A DNA stretch of 64,000 nucleotides, taken from Luteibacter sp. OK325 (GTDB lineage Bacteria; Pseudomonadota; Gammaproteobacteria; Xanthomonadales; Rhodanobacteraceae). Positions 25,705-34,192 of the stretch are shown piece by piece; the first letter of the stretch is position 1; each line of letters begins with the position of its first letter. Position numbers and translations under genes: made by a program. The DNA lies in the NCBI RefSeq assembly GCF_003050935.1, contig NZ_QAOX01000001.1:248001-312000 (forward strand). Direction: 5' to 3'. Below the pieces are notes generated by a model. It had not been told where the DNA came from, ran no database searches, and saw only the letters and a program-made list of their open reading frames with translations.

Positions 25705-26628
25705 ATGCAGCTCAATTCCTTACGTTACTTCGCCATGGTCGCGGCAACGGGAAGTTTCATCGCGACCGCGCGCCACTTCCGTGTCCCGGCCTCATCGGTC
25801 TCCCGGCACATCGCAGCGCTGGAAAAAGAAGTGGCCCAGCAACTGCTTTACCGGCATACGCGCGCGGTGCGCCTGACCGACTCGGGTGAGCGGTATTACC
25901 TGGTGGTGAGAGAAGCCCTCGACCTGCTGGACATGGCCGCGGAACAGGCGGCCGATAAGGACGCCAACCCCAAGGGCCTGGTGCGCATCAATGCACCGGT
26001 CGCCCTGGGTCGATTACACATCGCGCCGGTCCTGAACAACCTCCTGAAGACGTATCCCGACCTGTCGGTCCAGCTCACCCTCACCGATGCCTTCATCGAT
26101 CCGGTGCAGGAGGGAGCGGATATTACGGTTCGCGTCGGACACCTGGAGAGTTCCGGCCTGGTCGCCCGCGACGTGGGACCGCAGCGCTACATCATCTGTG
26201 CGAGTAAAGAGTATCTGGACGCCCACGGGATACCCGGGAGCCCTGCCGACCTCGCCCGGCACAACTGTCTGGTGTATCGCGGCTATCGGGGCGCGCAGCG
26301 TTGGTACTTTCGCAAACCCGGCGATGCGCAGTATGAAGGATTTGACGTCAACGGCAGCTTTCAGAGCAACAACGCGGAAACACTGGTCTCCGCCGCTGAA
26401 TCATCATTGGGCATCGTGCTGTTTCCCACGTGGCTGTTTCAGTCCGGCAGCTTCAGGAAGGGTCGTCTGGTGAAACTGTTGACCAACTGGGAGAGCTCCG
26501 TGGAAGCGGAGCCTCCCGGCATCCATCTGGTCTCGCCTGAAAATCGCTCGCGGTCGAGAAAGGTACGGGTAGTGAGGGACTTCCTGCTCGAACACATTGG
26601 CAGTCCGCCCTACTGGGACCGGGTCTGA
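25705..26628 (+). CDS. LysR-family transcriptional regulator
   Basis: A 307-residue regulator. The N-terminal helix-turn-helix (LRYFAMVAATGSFIATARHFRVPASSVSRHIAALEKEV split across residues 6-43) is clear and the rest is the two-lobed effector-binding domain typical of the family (AITVRVGHL-like region, SSLGIVLFPTWL). It is divergent from the YdcZ-YdcZ-VOC genes, which makes it their probable regulator. The effector is unknown. Confidence 0.92.
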   Translation: MQLNSLRYFAMVAATGSFIATARHFRVPASSVSRHIAALEKEVAQQLLYRHTRAVRLTDSGERYYLVVREALDLLDMAAEQAADKDANPKGLVRINAPVALGRLHIAPVLNNLLKTYPDLSVQLTLTDAFIDPVQEGADITVRVGHLESSGLVARDVGPQRYIICASKEYLDAHGIPGSPADLARHNCLVYRGYRGAQRWYFRKPGDAQYEGFDVNGSFQSNNAETLVSAAESSLGIVLFPTWLFQSGSFRKGRLVKLLTNWESSVEAEPPGIHLVSPENRSRSRKVRVVRDFLLEHIGSPPYWDRV

Positions 26629-26720
26629 TACCGGAACGCGAGCGCCGCTGGACCCGCGAAGGGTTGCGTCGGATACTCGCCAGCACCGAGTGACAGGGCT
26701 GGGTTGACAGGGGGCAAGCA

Positions 26721-27009
26721 ATGCGTCGAATCATCGTGCTGGCATGCGCCGCATGGGTCTTCATGCTGGGCACCGTTCTTCCGGTGGCCGCGGAAACGGC
26801 CTCCCCGGGGGCCTTCCGCCGTGGCATTTCCACATGACGCCGGACCAGGTCCGTTCGTTCAATGATTACAGTCCCTACGACGGCGTCGGCAAGGACTCGC
26901 TCGGCACGCATAACGCCGTTTTCAACGGCGGCCTTGAATTCGTGCAGTTTGATTGAGGACGGCGGCCTCTCCCGACTGGGCGTCTTACTACGAGCCGCCG
27001 CGTACCTGA
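26721..27009 (+). pseudogene. Frameshifted remnant of a small secreted protein gene
   Basis: An ATG with AGGGGG upstream opens a good signal peptide (MRRIIVLACAAWVFMLGTVL, cleavage near VAAE), which then runs into a stop at 26836-26838. A coherent continuation, PWHFHMTPDQVRSFNDYSPY through AVFNGGLEFVQF, appears in the next frame up to 26956. A third frame then gives IEDGGLSRLGV. These three pieces read as one protein broken by at least two frameshifts, near the CCCCGGGGG run and near 26950. I do not know the family name. Confidence 0.6.
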
Positions 27010-27029
27010 GAGGGGTACGCGTCGCTCTT

Positions 27030-27791
27030 CTACTGCACCACGTCGATGGCACCGACGCTGACGTGCCCACTCCAGCCTTCAAAGACGTCCGCGGCCTTGC
27101 TGTCGACATACTTCACGACGACCTGTGACGGGACGCAGGACGAAGTCATGGAACTGATCGTCCCGGCATCCATGCTCCCCACTCCGGCGAGCTGGCTGGC
27201 GTCCCGTACACCTTCCATGCAGTAGGTACCGGACGCCGCGGCGCCCACCAGACGACGCACGCCGTCGCCATAACGTTGCTCGGCGCGGGGTCCCGCCACG
27301 GCATCTGCGTAGGTTTTCTTCATGGAGTCCAGATAGTCATCCGCCTTCGCCAGTTCCGCGGGGCTTAGCTGCCCCTTTAACTCATCGTAAGGTGCCTGGA
27401 ACCGCGGAGTATGACGTTCCGACGCCAACGCGAACCAGGCCAGCGCAAGAGGTCGATTCACCGGTTGCTGATCGCCGTTCAAGGCCATGACACCCAGAAC
27501 GTATTGCGCAGGTTTGCTGGCCCAGCCTGCCGCCTCCTTGAAGAACTTCTCCGCATAACGGTGCTTGTTCTCGCCGTAGCTCTGGGCTGCCAGGCAATAG
27601 AAATACTCACCCGGAAGAAATTTCTCCATGCCCGAGATGCACTTCGCGCTGGCCAGCTGTTCATCGCTTGGCGGTGACGCCGGTTGTTGAACATCCTGTG
27701 CCTTGAGCGCTGGTACGCCGAGGCACAACAGGATGGTAAGGAGGATCGTTCTTGCGCGACCTGACGAAATGCTCCGGCGTGACTGACGCAT
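27030..27791 (-). CDS. Secreted Sel1-like repeat protein
   Basis: A 253-residue protein with an N-terminal signal peptide (basic region, then TILLTILLCLGVPALKAQ). Residues about 75-125 contain a Sel1/TPR-like helical pair (AEKFFKEAAGWASKPAQYVL, then NRPLALAWFALASERH). The C-terminal part has three cysteines (CMEG, SSCVP) and ends with a YVDSKAADVFEGWSGHVSVG segment, possibly a small beta domain. Sel1 modules mediate protein contacts in envelope and signalling proteins. The start at 27791 has GGAGAG seven bases upstream. The partner is unknown. Confidence 0.7.
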   Translation of the reverse strand: MRQSRRSISSGRARTILLTILLCLGVPALKAQDVQQPASPPSDEQLASAKCISGMEKFLPGEYFYCLAAQSYGENKHRYAEKFFKEAAGWASKPAQYVLGVMALNGDQQPVNRPLALAWFALASERHTPRFQAPYDELKGQLSPAELAKADDYLDSMKKTYADAVAGPRAEQRYGDGVRRLVGAAASGTYCMEGVRDASQLAGVGSMDAGTISSMTSSCVPSQVVVKYVDSKAADVFEGWSGHVSVGAIDVVQ

Positions 27792-27905
27792 CGTGTATCT
27801 CTCCGTGATTCTGCAAAAGTCTACCTGCAGAAATATCTCAGGAGAACGGCGCAAAAATGCGAAGTGACCGTACGAGTTTGCGAGCTTGCATGCGGACAAC
27901 CGGGC

Positions 27906-28124
27906 CTATCGCGTGACGCGATTACGATCTGCGGAAATCGCCCGCAAAGACTGTGGCGGCGAAAGGATCACTTCGTCACATGTGTCGCACACGCCGAACA
28001 GGAGGTCGCGCACTACACCCGACCCATCGGAGAAGGAGACATCCCGATAGCGAAAAGTCACCGTCACCACCCCATCGACATCGCAGACCGCTCGCTCGAC
28101 GTGTCCTTCGTGAAAGATTCTCAT
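27906..28124 (-). CDS. Small zinc-ribbon-like protein (YgiT/MqsA-like half)
   Basis: A 72-residue protein. The pattern TVTFRYRDVSF, then LLFGVCDTCDEVILSPPQSLRAIS, resembles the second half of YgiT/MqsA-type zinc fingers (strand, CxxC, then a helix). The first CxxC pair of those domains is missing; only one Cys (RAVCDVDG) stands in its place. The ATG at 28124 has AGGA 5 bases upstream and a promoter-like pair behind it. No toxin gene is adjacent, so an antitoxin role is not supported. It could be an orphan regulator. Confidence 0.5.
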   Translation of the reverse strand: MRIFHEGHVERAVCDVDGVVTVTFRYRDVSFSDGSGVVRDLLFGVCDTCDEVILSPPQSLRAISADRNRVTR

Positions 28125-28153
28125 GGCATTCCTGTGCTGTGTACGCTGCGCAC

Positions 28154-28182
28154 ACCCTATGCGAAAAATGTCGTTCCGACAA
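28154..28182 (-). promoter_or_regulatory. Candidate sigma-70 promoter of the zinc-ribbon gene
   Basis: On the minus strand TTGTCG (28182-28177) and TAGGGT (28159-28154) are separated by 17 bases, upstream of the AGGA and ATG at 28124. The match is partial in both hexamers. Confidence 0.35.
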
Positions 28183-28708
28183 ACGAAACGAACTCGCTTG
28201 GTTTCACACCTACAGACAACCGTAAGTTGATTTGATACGGTCCTAACCGTTGCCCGCATCGTCGACTCAAACGCCTCGCGGACAACCATCGCTTTACGCG
28301 GTGAAGAAGCGCGAGCCAGAGGTGCTACTAACACCCCTGGCCCGCTAACCAAAACCAACATCGAGAGTTGATAATGGCTGAGATCCATCATACGGCACCC
28401 GCTCGCCCGCCGAGTCCCCTCGGCGACACACCCACCGGTTATCGAGCCGTCTGCTCACGTCGCAGACACAGCTGAAGAACCGCGGCGGAAGCCGTTGTAC
28501 TCAGAAGTTTCTTGGTCGTCTTACCCGGCATGTCGCCGCGTGGACTGCTGAAACGGTCTGACGTCGCGACCCACTTCATCAGCTATGCCACCCGCCGCCC
28601 GGTCACGGGTCGCCTGTGAACCCGCGAGTCCGTTTGGGCCGCGGCACGTCGTGCCACGCATGGCGTGCCGCACCTGGACGTGAGGAAGGAAACGTAAGGA
28701 GAGAGGCA
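28183..28708. other. Non-coding interval with hairpins
   Basis: About 525 bases without a convincing gene. It holds a perfect hairpin CGCCGAG/CTCGGCG at 28408-28425. A larger stem, GCGGCACG (28641-28648) with CGTGCCGC (28664-28671), lies just ahead of the next gene and contains a smaller GGCAC/GTGCC stem. A 33-codon frame starts at 28374 with GAGAG six bases upstream (MAEIHHTAPARP...), but nothing else supports it as a gene. Confidence 0.5.
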
Positions 28709-29005
28709 ATGACTGCATCGAACAGCCACAGGTTGGATGGGCGCATCACCTATCACGTCGATCCCGAAGCGTCGGCACACGAGCTTATGAATGCGGCGAC
28801 CGAGTGGCTTCAATTTGCACGCGGTCTTACCGCACTGTTAGCCGATCTGGTGCACGAAGCCGACGCGGTCGACTGCCAGCGCATGGCGCTTGGATTGGAA
28901 GCAATTGGGGCACTGACGCAGATGGGCGTGCAATGCACGGCTCACGCCCATGCGCGCATGACGTGGGAAACGCCCAGTCCACCTGACAGTCACACCCTCA
29001 GGTAG
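28709..29005 (+). CDS. Small protein, DUF3077/DUF6124-like
   Basis: A 98-residue soluble protein. After RITYHVDPEASAHELMNAATEWLQFARGL (split about 13-41) comes an amphipathic helix pair ending in LGLEAIGALTQMG. The layout (F/Y-x-V-x-P, then a helix of 'ASExL' type and a second helix) recalls small pseudomonad families of unknown function. AGGAG lies about 7 bases before the ATG at 28709. Its 3' end overlaps the convergent membrane protein gene by 8 bases. The family call is tentative. Confidence 0.55.
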   Translation: MTASNSHRLDGRITYHVDPEASAHELMNAATEWLQFARGLTALLADLVHEADAVDCQRMALGLEAIGALTQMGVQCTAHAHARMTWETPSPPDSHTLR

Positions 29006-29423
29006 CAACCGGTTTGGCGGCAATCCAGGCGACTAAGAGACAAATGGCGATGATCGAGGCCATCACGCAAGGTACCGCGAAGAAGTACATGGCGGCGATG
29101 ATCGCATTGGCGATGAATGCGATCAGGAAGACCGCGATGAAAGGCCGCATGCGCGCCGGATCGAGACGGGCCTGCCCGGCAATCAACCAGAGCAGGACGG
29201 CCTGGGCGAGCATGAAGACGCTGATGCTGATCCCGAAGCCAAAATAGAAGTCCTGCATCGATCGCTGCGCGCCCATCGCGTCGAAACGGTGTGCCGCCAT
29301 CGATTGCACGATGGCCATCGTTTCAGGGCCTTCGTCGGGCACCCATGGCATGCCCAGGGTGTGACCGAGTGCGTAGAGAAACGCGACAATCGCCGCGACC
29401 CGCAACAGAACAAACGGTTTCAT
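28998..29423 (-). CDS. Four-TM hypothetical membrane protein
   Basis: A 141-residue inner-membrane protein with helices at about 4-22, 58-80, 93-113 and 116-136. The first loop carries LGHTLGMPWVPDEGPE and the sequence FDAMGAQRSMQDFYFGFGISISVF; this pattern is seen in small uncharacterised four-helix proteins (LIC_13387-like). The ATG at 29423 is preceded by GGGGGAG. No neighbour suggests a role. Confidence 0.7.
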   Translation of the reverse strand: MKPFVLLRVAAIVAFLYALGHTLGMPWVPDEGPETMAIVQSMAAHRFDAMGAQRSMQDFYFGFGISISVFMLAQAVLLWLIAGQARLDPARMRPFIAVFLIAFIANAIIAAMYFFAVPCVMASIIAICLLVAWIAAKPVAT

Positions 29424-29534
29424 CGCAACTCCCCCGAGCCCCGTGAATGACGCGAGCCTAGCGGTGCGGCGGCTTGGTGGCAATGTGCGTGGGGAATGTC
29501 TCGGCGCTGGAAATGGAAAGAGCGCTGCGCGAAC

Positions 29535-29608
29535 TGGAGCGGGTGAAGGGAATCGAACCCTCGTCAGTAGCTTGGGAAGCTACAGCTCTACCATTGAGCT
29601 ACACCCGC
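29535..29608 (-). tRNA. tRNA-Gly (anticodon CCC)
   Basis: The 74-base gene folds as a full cloverleaf on the minus strand. The acceptor stem GCGGGTG pairs with CACCCGC, the D arm is GCTC/GAGC, the anticodon arm GTAGC-TTCCCAA-GCTAC gives anticodon CCC, and the T arm has the TTCGATT loop. The discriminator is T and the CCA end is encoded in the genome. Confidence 0.95.
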
Positions 29609-29743
29609 GTCGGCAGGGGATGGTAATACGTCAGCGCCGCGAGGGGAAAGGTGGCGCCCGGCTGAACGCCCCAGGGAGCCGCCCCACCGCCCCCCGGCGG
29701 CGGGCGCATAATCGTGGCAGGGAATTCCTACGAGGACCGGGCC

Positions 29744-30457
29744 ATGCATCGAATGCTCTCGCTTTCCGTCATCGCCGCGCTCGCGCTTGGCGCGGCCGGC
29801 GCGGCCTCGGCCCAGTCCCGGACCGTTTCTACGGCCGACATGCCCAAGCCGGGCGTCAGCTATATCTCTGGCCCGTCCACACCGGTCCGGCGGGAAACCG
29901 TCAGCACCGGCACCCTGCCCCAACCCGCCCGCCTGTACGTGAACGGCCAGGTCTCGGGCGGCAGCTACGAGGGCCAGGGCGGCAGCTACGGCAATGGTGG
30001 CTATGGCGACCAGACCGCCAACTACGGCGGTGGTGGCTATTACTCGGGCGGCTACGGCAACTACCCAGGCAACGGCAACTACCCAGGCAACGGCGGCAAT
30101 AACGGCTACGGCCATAACCACGACCACGACCACGGCGGCTACCCGGGTAACGGCGGCGGCCACGACGGCAACGGTTACCAGCCCCCCGGTAACTCGGTCA
30201 CCGTCGGCGCGAAATCCAATCCTCCGAACGGCAAGCCCGGCGCGCAGATCGCGGCCCCCAGGCAGGAACGCGACTCGAACCACAACGGCAACTACGGCTG
30301 GAACCAGTATCCCCAGCCGATTCCCGTCAACACCGGCGTGAACGCCAATCGCGGCTCGGTGCCGGGCACCGGCATGGGTACCGGCAACCAGCCGGGCACC
30401 GGCATTCCCCTGCGCAGTGGCAATGGCGGCGGCAACGGGTACGGGCGCGGCCGCTGA
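29744..30457 (+). CDS. Secreted Gly/Asn/His-rich low-complexity protein
   Basis: A 237-residue protein with a signal peptide (MHRMLSLSVIAALALGAAGAASAQ). The mature part has short tandem motifs (GGSYEGQGGSYGNGG, NYPGNGNYPGNGG) and a His/Asp cluster (YGHNHDHDHGGYPG). The remainder is rich in Pro, Gly and Asn; no folded domain is visible. The ATG at 29744 has GAGGA seven bases upstream. The His/Asp cluster could bind metal, but that is inference. An envelope location follows from the signal peptide. Confidence 0.75.
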   Translation: MHRMLSLSVIAALALGAAGAASAQSRTVSTADMPKPGVSYISGPSTPVRRETVSTGTLPQPARLYVNGQVSGGSYEGQGGSYGNGGYGDQTANYGGGGYYSGGYGNYPGNGNYPGNGGNNGYGHNHDHDHGGYPGNGGGHDGNGYQPPGNSVTVGAKSNPPNGKPGAQIAAPRQERDSNHNGNYGWNQYPQPIPVNTGVNANRGSVPGTGMGTGNQPGTGIPLRSGNGGGNGYGRGR

Positions 30458-30502
30458 GGCAACCGGTTCGCGGCGGCCACGGCCGCCCGTTACAATGGCT
30501 GG

Positions 30503-30703
30503 ATGCATATCACCCTCAATGGCGATGCGCGTGATTGCGCGCCCGGCACATCCGTGTCGTCCCTGCTCGATGCCGCCGGCTATGCCGGCAAGCGCGTGGC
30601 CGTGGAAGTGAACCTCGAGATCGTGCCGCGCAGCGCGCACGCGACCCATCGGCTCGCCGACGGCGACCGGGTCGAGATCGTCCATGCCATTGGCGGCGGC
30701 TGA
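30503..30703 (+). CDS. thiS: Sulfur carrier protein ThiS
   Basis: A 66-residue ubiquitin-like carrier ending in the thiocarboxylate tail AIGGG. Typical features are the N-terminal ITLNG strand, VAVEVNLEIVPRS and DGDRVEIVHAIGGG. It delivers sulfur to ThiG for the thiazole ring of thiamine. It is 27 bases upstream of thiG. I looked for a TPP riboswitch in the 45 bases before it and saw none. Confidence 0.93.
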   Translation: MHITLNGDARDCAPGTSVSSLLDAAGYAGKRVAVEVNLEIVPRSAHATHRLADGDRVEIVHAIGGG

Positions 30704-30730
30704 GCCGCGCCCACCGACGGAAGACCCCGC

Positions 30731-31531
30731 ATGAACCACTACTCCCCCGCTGGCGACGACCTGCTTACCGTCGCCGGACGCACGTTCCACTCGCGCCTGC
30801 TCACCGGCACGGGCAAGTACAAGGATTTCGACGAGACCCGCCGGGCGACGGAAGCCGCCGGCGCGCAGATCGTTACCCTGGCCATCCGTCGCGTGAACAT
30901 CGGCCAGGACGCGAGCCAGCCCAACCTGCTCGACGCCCTGCCGCCGGATCGCTTCACCCTGCTGCCGAACACCGCCGGCTGCTATACCGCCGACGATGCG
31001 GTGCGCACCTGCCGGCTCGCCCGCGAGCTGCTCGACGGCCATAACCTGGTCAAGCTCGAAGTACTCGGCGACGAGCGCACGCTCTATCCCGACGTCGTGC
31101 AGACCCTGGTCGCCGCCGAAAAGCTCGTGGCCGACGGTTTCGACGTCATGGTCTACACCTCGGACGACCCGATCCTGGCGCGTCGCCTGGAGGCCATCGG
31201 CTGCGCGGCGATCATGCCGCTGGCCGCACCGATCGGTTCGGGCCTCGGCATCCAGAATCGCTACAACCTGCTCGAGATCATCGAGAACGCCAAGGTCCCG
31301 GTCATCGTCGACGCCGGTGTCGGCACCGCCTCGGACGCCGCCATCGCCATGGAACTCGGTTGCGACGGCGTGCTGATGAATACCGCTATCGCCGGTGCGA
31401 AGCATCCGGTGCTCATGGCGCATGCGATGAAGCTCGCCGTGGAAGCCGGTCGCGCCGCGTTTCACGCCGGCCGCATTCCGCGCAAGCGCTTCGCCTCGGC
31501 GTCGAGCCCGATCGATGGGTTGGTCGGCTGA
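30731..31531 (+). CDS. thiG: Thiazole synthase ThiG
   Basis: A 266-residue TIM-barrel enzyme that builds the thiazole phosphate of thiamine from deoxyxylulose phosphate, dehydroglycine and ThiS-thiocarboxylate. Visible signatures are [19 protein letters not shown], the Schiff-base lysine region [22 protein letters not shown] and [16 protein letters not shown]. It sits between thiS and trmB, with one base between its stop and the trmB ATG. Confidence 0.96.
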   Translation: MNHYSPAGDDLLTVAGRTFHSRLLTGTGKYKDFDETRRATEAAGAQIVTLAIRRVNIGQDASQPNLLDALPPDRFTLLPNTAGCYTADDAVRTCRLARELLDGHNLVKLEVLGDERTLYPDVVQTLVAAEKLVADGFDVMVYTSDDPILARRLEAIGCAAIMPLAAPIGSGLGIQNRYNLLEIIENAKVPVIVDAGVGTASDAAIAMELGCDGVLMNTAIAGAKHPVLMAHAMKLAVEAGRAAFHAGRIPRKRFASASSPIDGLVG

Positions 31532-31532
31532 C

Positions 31533-32258
31533 ATGACGCACGACGAAGACAGCACGGGCGACGCGCCCTACCTCCGCCGTATCCGCAGCTTCGTACTGCG
31601 CGAAGGCCGGATGACCACGGCGCAGCAACGCGCCTTCGACGATCACTGGTCCCGTTTCGGGCTCGACTACAACGCGAGCGAACGCGATCTCGGCGCCACG
31701 TTTGGCCGCGAGGCGCCGCGCGTGCTCGAGATCGGCTTCGGCAACGGGGAAGCGCTGGCCTGGGCGAGCGAGCACGACCTGGCTCGCGACTACATCGGCG
31801 TGGAAGTGCATAGTCCGGGCGTCGGCCGCCTGATGAACGCACTCGCTGCGCGCGAGGCCAGCAACGTGCGCGTGTACAAACACGATGCGGTCGAAGTGCT
31901 CGAGCACGAGATTCCTCCCGCCAGCCTGTCCGAAGTACGCATCTGGTTTCCGGATCCCTGGCACAAGAAGCGCCACAACAAGCGTCGGCTGGTCCAGCCG
32001 GCGTTCGTCGAGCTACTGGCCTCGCGCATGGCGCCGGGCGGCCTGCTTCATCTGGCGACGGACTGGGAGGCCTATGCGGAACACATGCGTGAAACCATGG
32101 AAGCCGCCTCGGGCTGGCATAACCGCGTGGGTCCGGGCGTGAGCGCCGAGCGCCCCGCCTGGCGCATCGAGACCCACTTCGAGCGTCGCGGCACGCGGCT
32201 GGGCCACGGTGTCTGGGACTATCTGTACGAATGGCGCGGTTTGACCACGACACCTTGA
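31533..32258 (+). CDS. trmB: tRNA (guanine-N7-)-methyltransferase
   Basis: A 241-residue SAM enzyme that methylates G46 of tRNAs. SAM-binding [12 protein letters not shown] (about 63-74), then VEVHSPGVG, the signature [16 protein letters not shown] and a late [14 protein letters not shown] are all present. I start at the ATG at 31533, one base after thiG; the in-frame ATG at 31515 lies inside thiG. It is probably co-transcribed with thiSG, an arrangement also known in other gammaproteobacteria. Confidence 0.95.
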   Translation: MTHDEDSTGDAPYLRRIRSFVLREGRMTTAQQRAFDDHWSRFGLDYNASERDLGATFGREAPRVLEIGFGNGEALAWASEHDLARDYIGVEVHSPGVGRLMNALAAREASNVRVYKHDAVEVLEHEIPPASLSEVRIWFPDPWHKKRHNKRRLVQPAFVELLASRMAPGGLLHLATDWEAYAEHMRETMEAASGWHNRVGPGVSAERPAWRIETHFERRGTRLGHGVWDYLYEWRGLTTTP

Positions 32259-32305
32259 CCGCTTAGCTGGCATAAGGGGGGCTTCGTGCTTACGGAACCC
32301 TCCCG

Positions 32306-34039
32306 ATGTCCATTTCAAGCGTGGCCGATCTGATCGCCGAAACCCTCGAAGAAGCCGGCGTCCGCCGCATCTATGGCCTGGTCGGCGACAGCCTCAACGC
32401 GATCACCGACTCCCTGCGCGAACGCAAGCGCATCGAATGGGTCCATGTGCGCAATGAAGAAGCCGCCGCTTTCGCGGCCGGTGGCGAATCCCAGCTGACC
32501 GGCGAGCTCGCGGTCTGCGCCGGCAGCTGCGGCCCCGGCAACCTGCACCTCATCAACGGCCTGTTCGATTGCAACCGCTCGCGCACGCCCGTGCTGGCCA
32601 TCGCCGCGCATATTCCCAGCGCCGAGATCGGCAGCGGCTACTTCCAGGAAACGCACCCGACCGAGCTGTTCCGCGAGTGCAGCGTGTACTGCGAGATGGT
32701 GTCCGATCCCGCGCAGATGCCGCACGTCCTCGACTCGGCCATCCGCGCAGCGGTAGGCCAGCGCGGCGTGGCCGTCGTAGTGATCCCCGGCGATGTGGCC
32801 ATGCGCAAGGCCCTGGTCAAGGCCGTGACGCCGGCCGCCGGGCTGTTGCCACCGAAGCCCAAGGTGATTCCGGCGGAGCGTGAACTCGACGCGCTCGCGG
32901 CCCTGCTCAACGCAGGCAAGCGCATCACCCTTCTTTGCGGGCGCGGCACGGCCGGCGCGCACGACGACCTGATCGCCCTGGCGGACACCCTGAAATCGCC
33001 GATCGTGCATGCGCTCGGCGGCAAGGAGTATGTCGAGTACGACAACCCCTTCGACGTCGGCATGACCGGCCTGATCGGTTTCAGCTCCGGCTATCACGCC
33101 ATGGAAGACTGCGACACCCTGCTGATGCTCGGCACCGATTTTCCTTATCGGCAGTTCTATCCGGAGGACGCGAAGATCGCCCAGGTGGACCTGCGTCCGG
33201 GCAACATCGGCCGGCGTTGCCGTGTCGACCTCGGCATCGTCGGCGACGTGGGCGAAACGATCCGCGCCCTGCTTCCCCGCCTCGAGCCCATGCGCGTGCG
33301 CGGCCATCTCGATCGCTGCCTCGCTCATTACGCCCGGGCACGGCAGGATCTGGACCAGCTCGCCGCGATCGAACCGGGGCGCGAACTGATCCATCCGCAG
33401 CAGCTCAGCCGACTGGTCAGCGAACTGGCCGAAGAGGACGCGGTCTTCACCGTCGATGTCGGCACGCCCACCGTCTGGGCCGCGCGCTACCTGCGCATGA
33501 ACGGCAAACGCCGCCTGCTTGGCTCCTTCGTGCACGGCTCGATGGCCAACGCCATGCCGCAGGCAATCGGCGCGCAGGCATCGCATCCGGGCCGCCAGGT
33601 CATTTCGCTATCCGGCGACGGCGGCTTCTCCATGCTGATGGGCGACTTCATCACGCTCGCCCAGGAAGGCCTGCCGGTGAAGGTCATCGTGCTCAATAAC
33701 GGCACCCTGGGCTTCGTTGAGCTGGAAATGAAGGCGGCCGGACTGCTGGAAACCGGCGTGGAGCTGAAGAACCCCGATTTCGCCGCAATGGCGAATGCCA
33801 TGGGCATCCATGGCCGCCGCGTCACCCGTGCCAGCGACCTGCCTTCGGCCGTCGCCGAGGTGCTTTCGCATGAGGGCCCTGCCCTGCTTGACGTGGTCAG
33901 CAATCGCCTCGAGCTGTCCATGCCGCCGAAGATCAGCGGCGAGCAGGTGAAGGGCTTCAGCCTTTATGCGTTGAAGGCGGTGATGAGCGGGCGCGGCGAT
34001 TCGATCGTCGACCTCGCCCTGAGCAACCTCAGCCGCTGA
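32306..34039 (+). CDS. poxB: Pyruvate dehydrogenase (quinone), PoxB-like
   Basis: A 577-residue TPP/FAD enzyme that decarboxylates pyruvate to acetate and passes electrons to ubiquinone. The N-terminal [26 protein letters not shown], the FAD domain, and the TPP motif [13 protein letters not shown] ending in [11 protein letters not shown] are typical. The C-terminal tail ([13 protein letters not shown]) could serve as the membrane-binding segment known in E. coli PoxB. Acetolactate synthase-like relatives share this fold, but YGLVGD and length favour PoxB. Confidence 0.9.
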   Translation: MSISSVADLIAETLEEAGVRRIYGLVGDSLNAITDSLRERKRIEWVHVRNEEAAAFAAGGESQLTGELAVCAGSCGPGNLHLINGLFDCNRSRTPVLAIAAHIPSAEIGSGYFQETHPTELFRECSVYCEMVSDPAQMPHVLDSAIRAAVGQRGVAVVVIPGDVAMRKALVKAVTPAAGLLPPKPKVIPAERELDALAALLNAGKRITLLCGRGTAGAHDDLIALADTLKSPIVHALGGKEYVEYDNPFDVGMTGLIGFSSGYHAMEDCDTLLMLGTDFPYRQFYPEDAKIAQVDLRPGNIGRRCRVDLGIVGDVGETIRALLPRLEPMRVRGHLDRCLAHYARARQDLDQLAAIEPGRELIHPQQLSRLVSELAEEDAVFTVDVGTPTVWAARYLRMNGKRRLLGSFVHGSMANAMPQAIGAQASHPGRQVISLSGDGGFSMLMGDFITLAQEGLPVKVIVLNNGTLGFVELEMKAAGLLETGVELKNPDFAAMANAMGIHGRRVTRASDLPSAVAEVLSHEGPALLDVVSNRLELSMPPKISGEQVKGFSLYALKAVMSGRGDSIVDLALSNLSR

Positions 34040-34192
34040 AAGGGCAGCCACTGACCGGAGAAACGCGGGCTGCCATGCGGCCCGCTTCAGCCGGGAGCCA
34101 CCCCCAACGCGTATACTCCTGCGGCATCACTCGCCGCCTGGCAAGACCATGCCACCGCACGTCCCAACCGACCGGATCCGGATAGCCGGCTA

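Noticed and set aside
30040..30190. Short tandem repeats that might look like a CRISPR array
   Set aside because: The repeats are in-frame Gly/Asn/Tyr/Pro codons of a secreted protein, without constant repeat and spacer lengths.
30458..30502. Possible TPP riboswitch before thiS
   Set aside because: The gap of 45 bases is too short for a THI element and has none of its conserved blocks.
29588..31555. A 655-codon minus-strand frame across thiS, thiG and the Gly-rich gene
   Set aside because: It is antisense to strongly recognisable thiamine genes and its end overlaps the tRNA gene.
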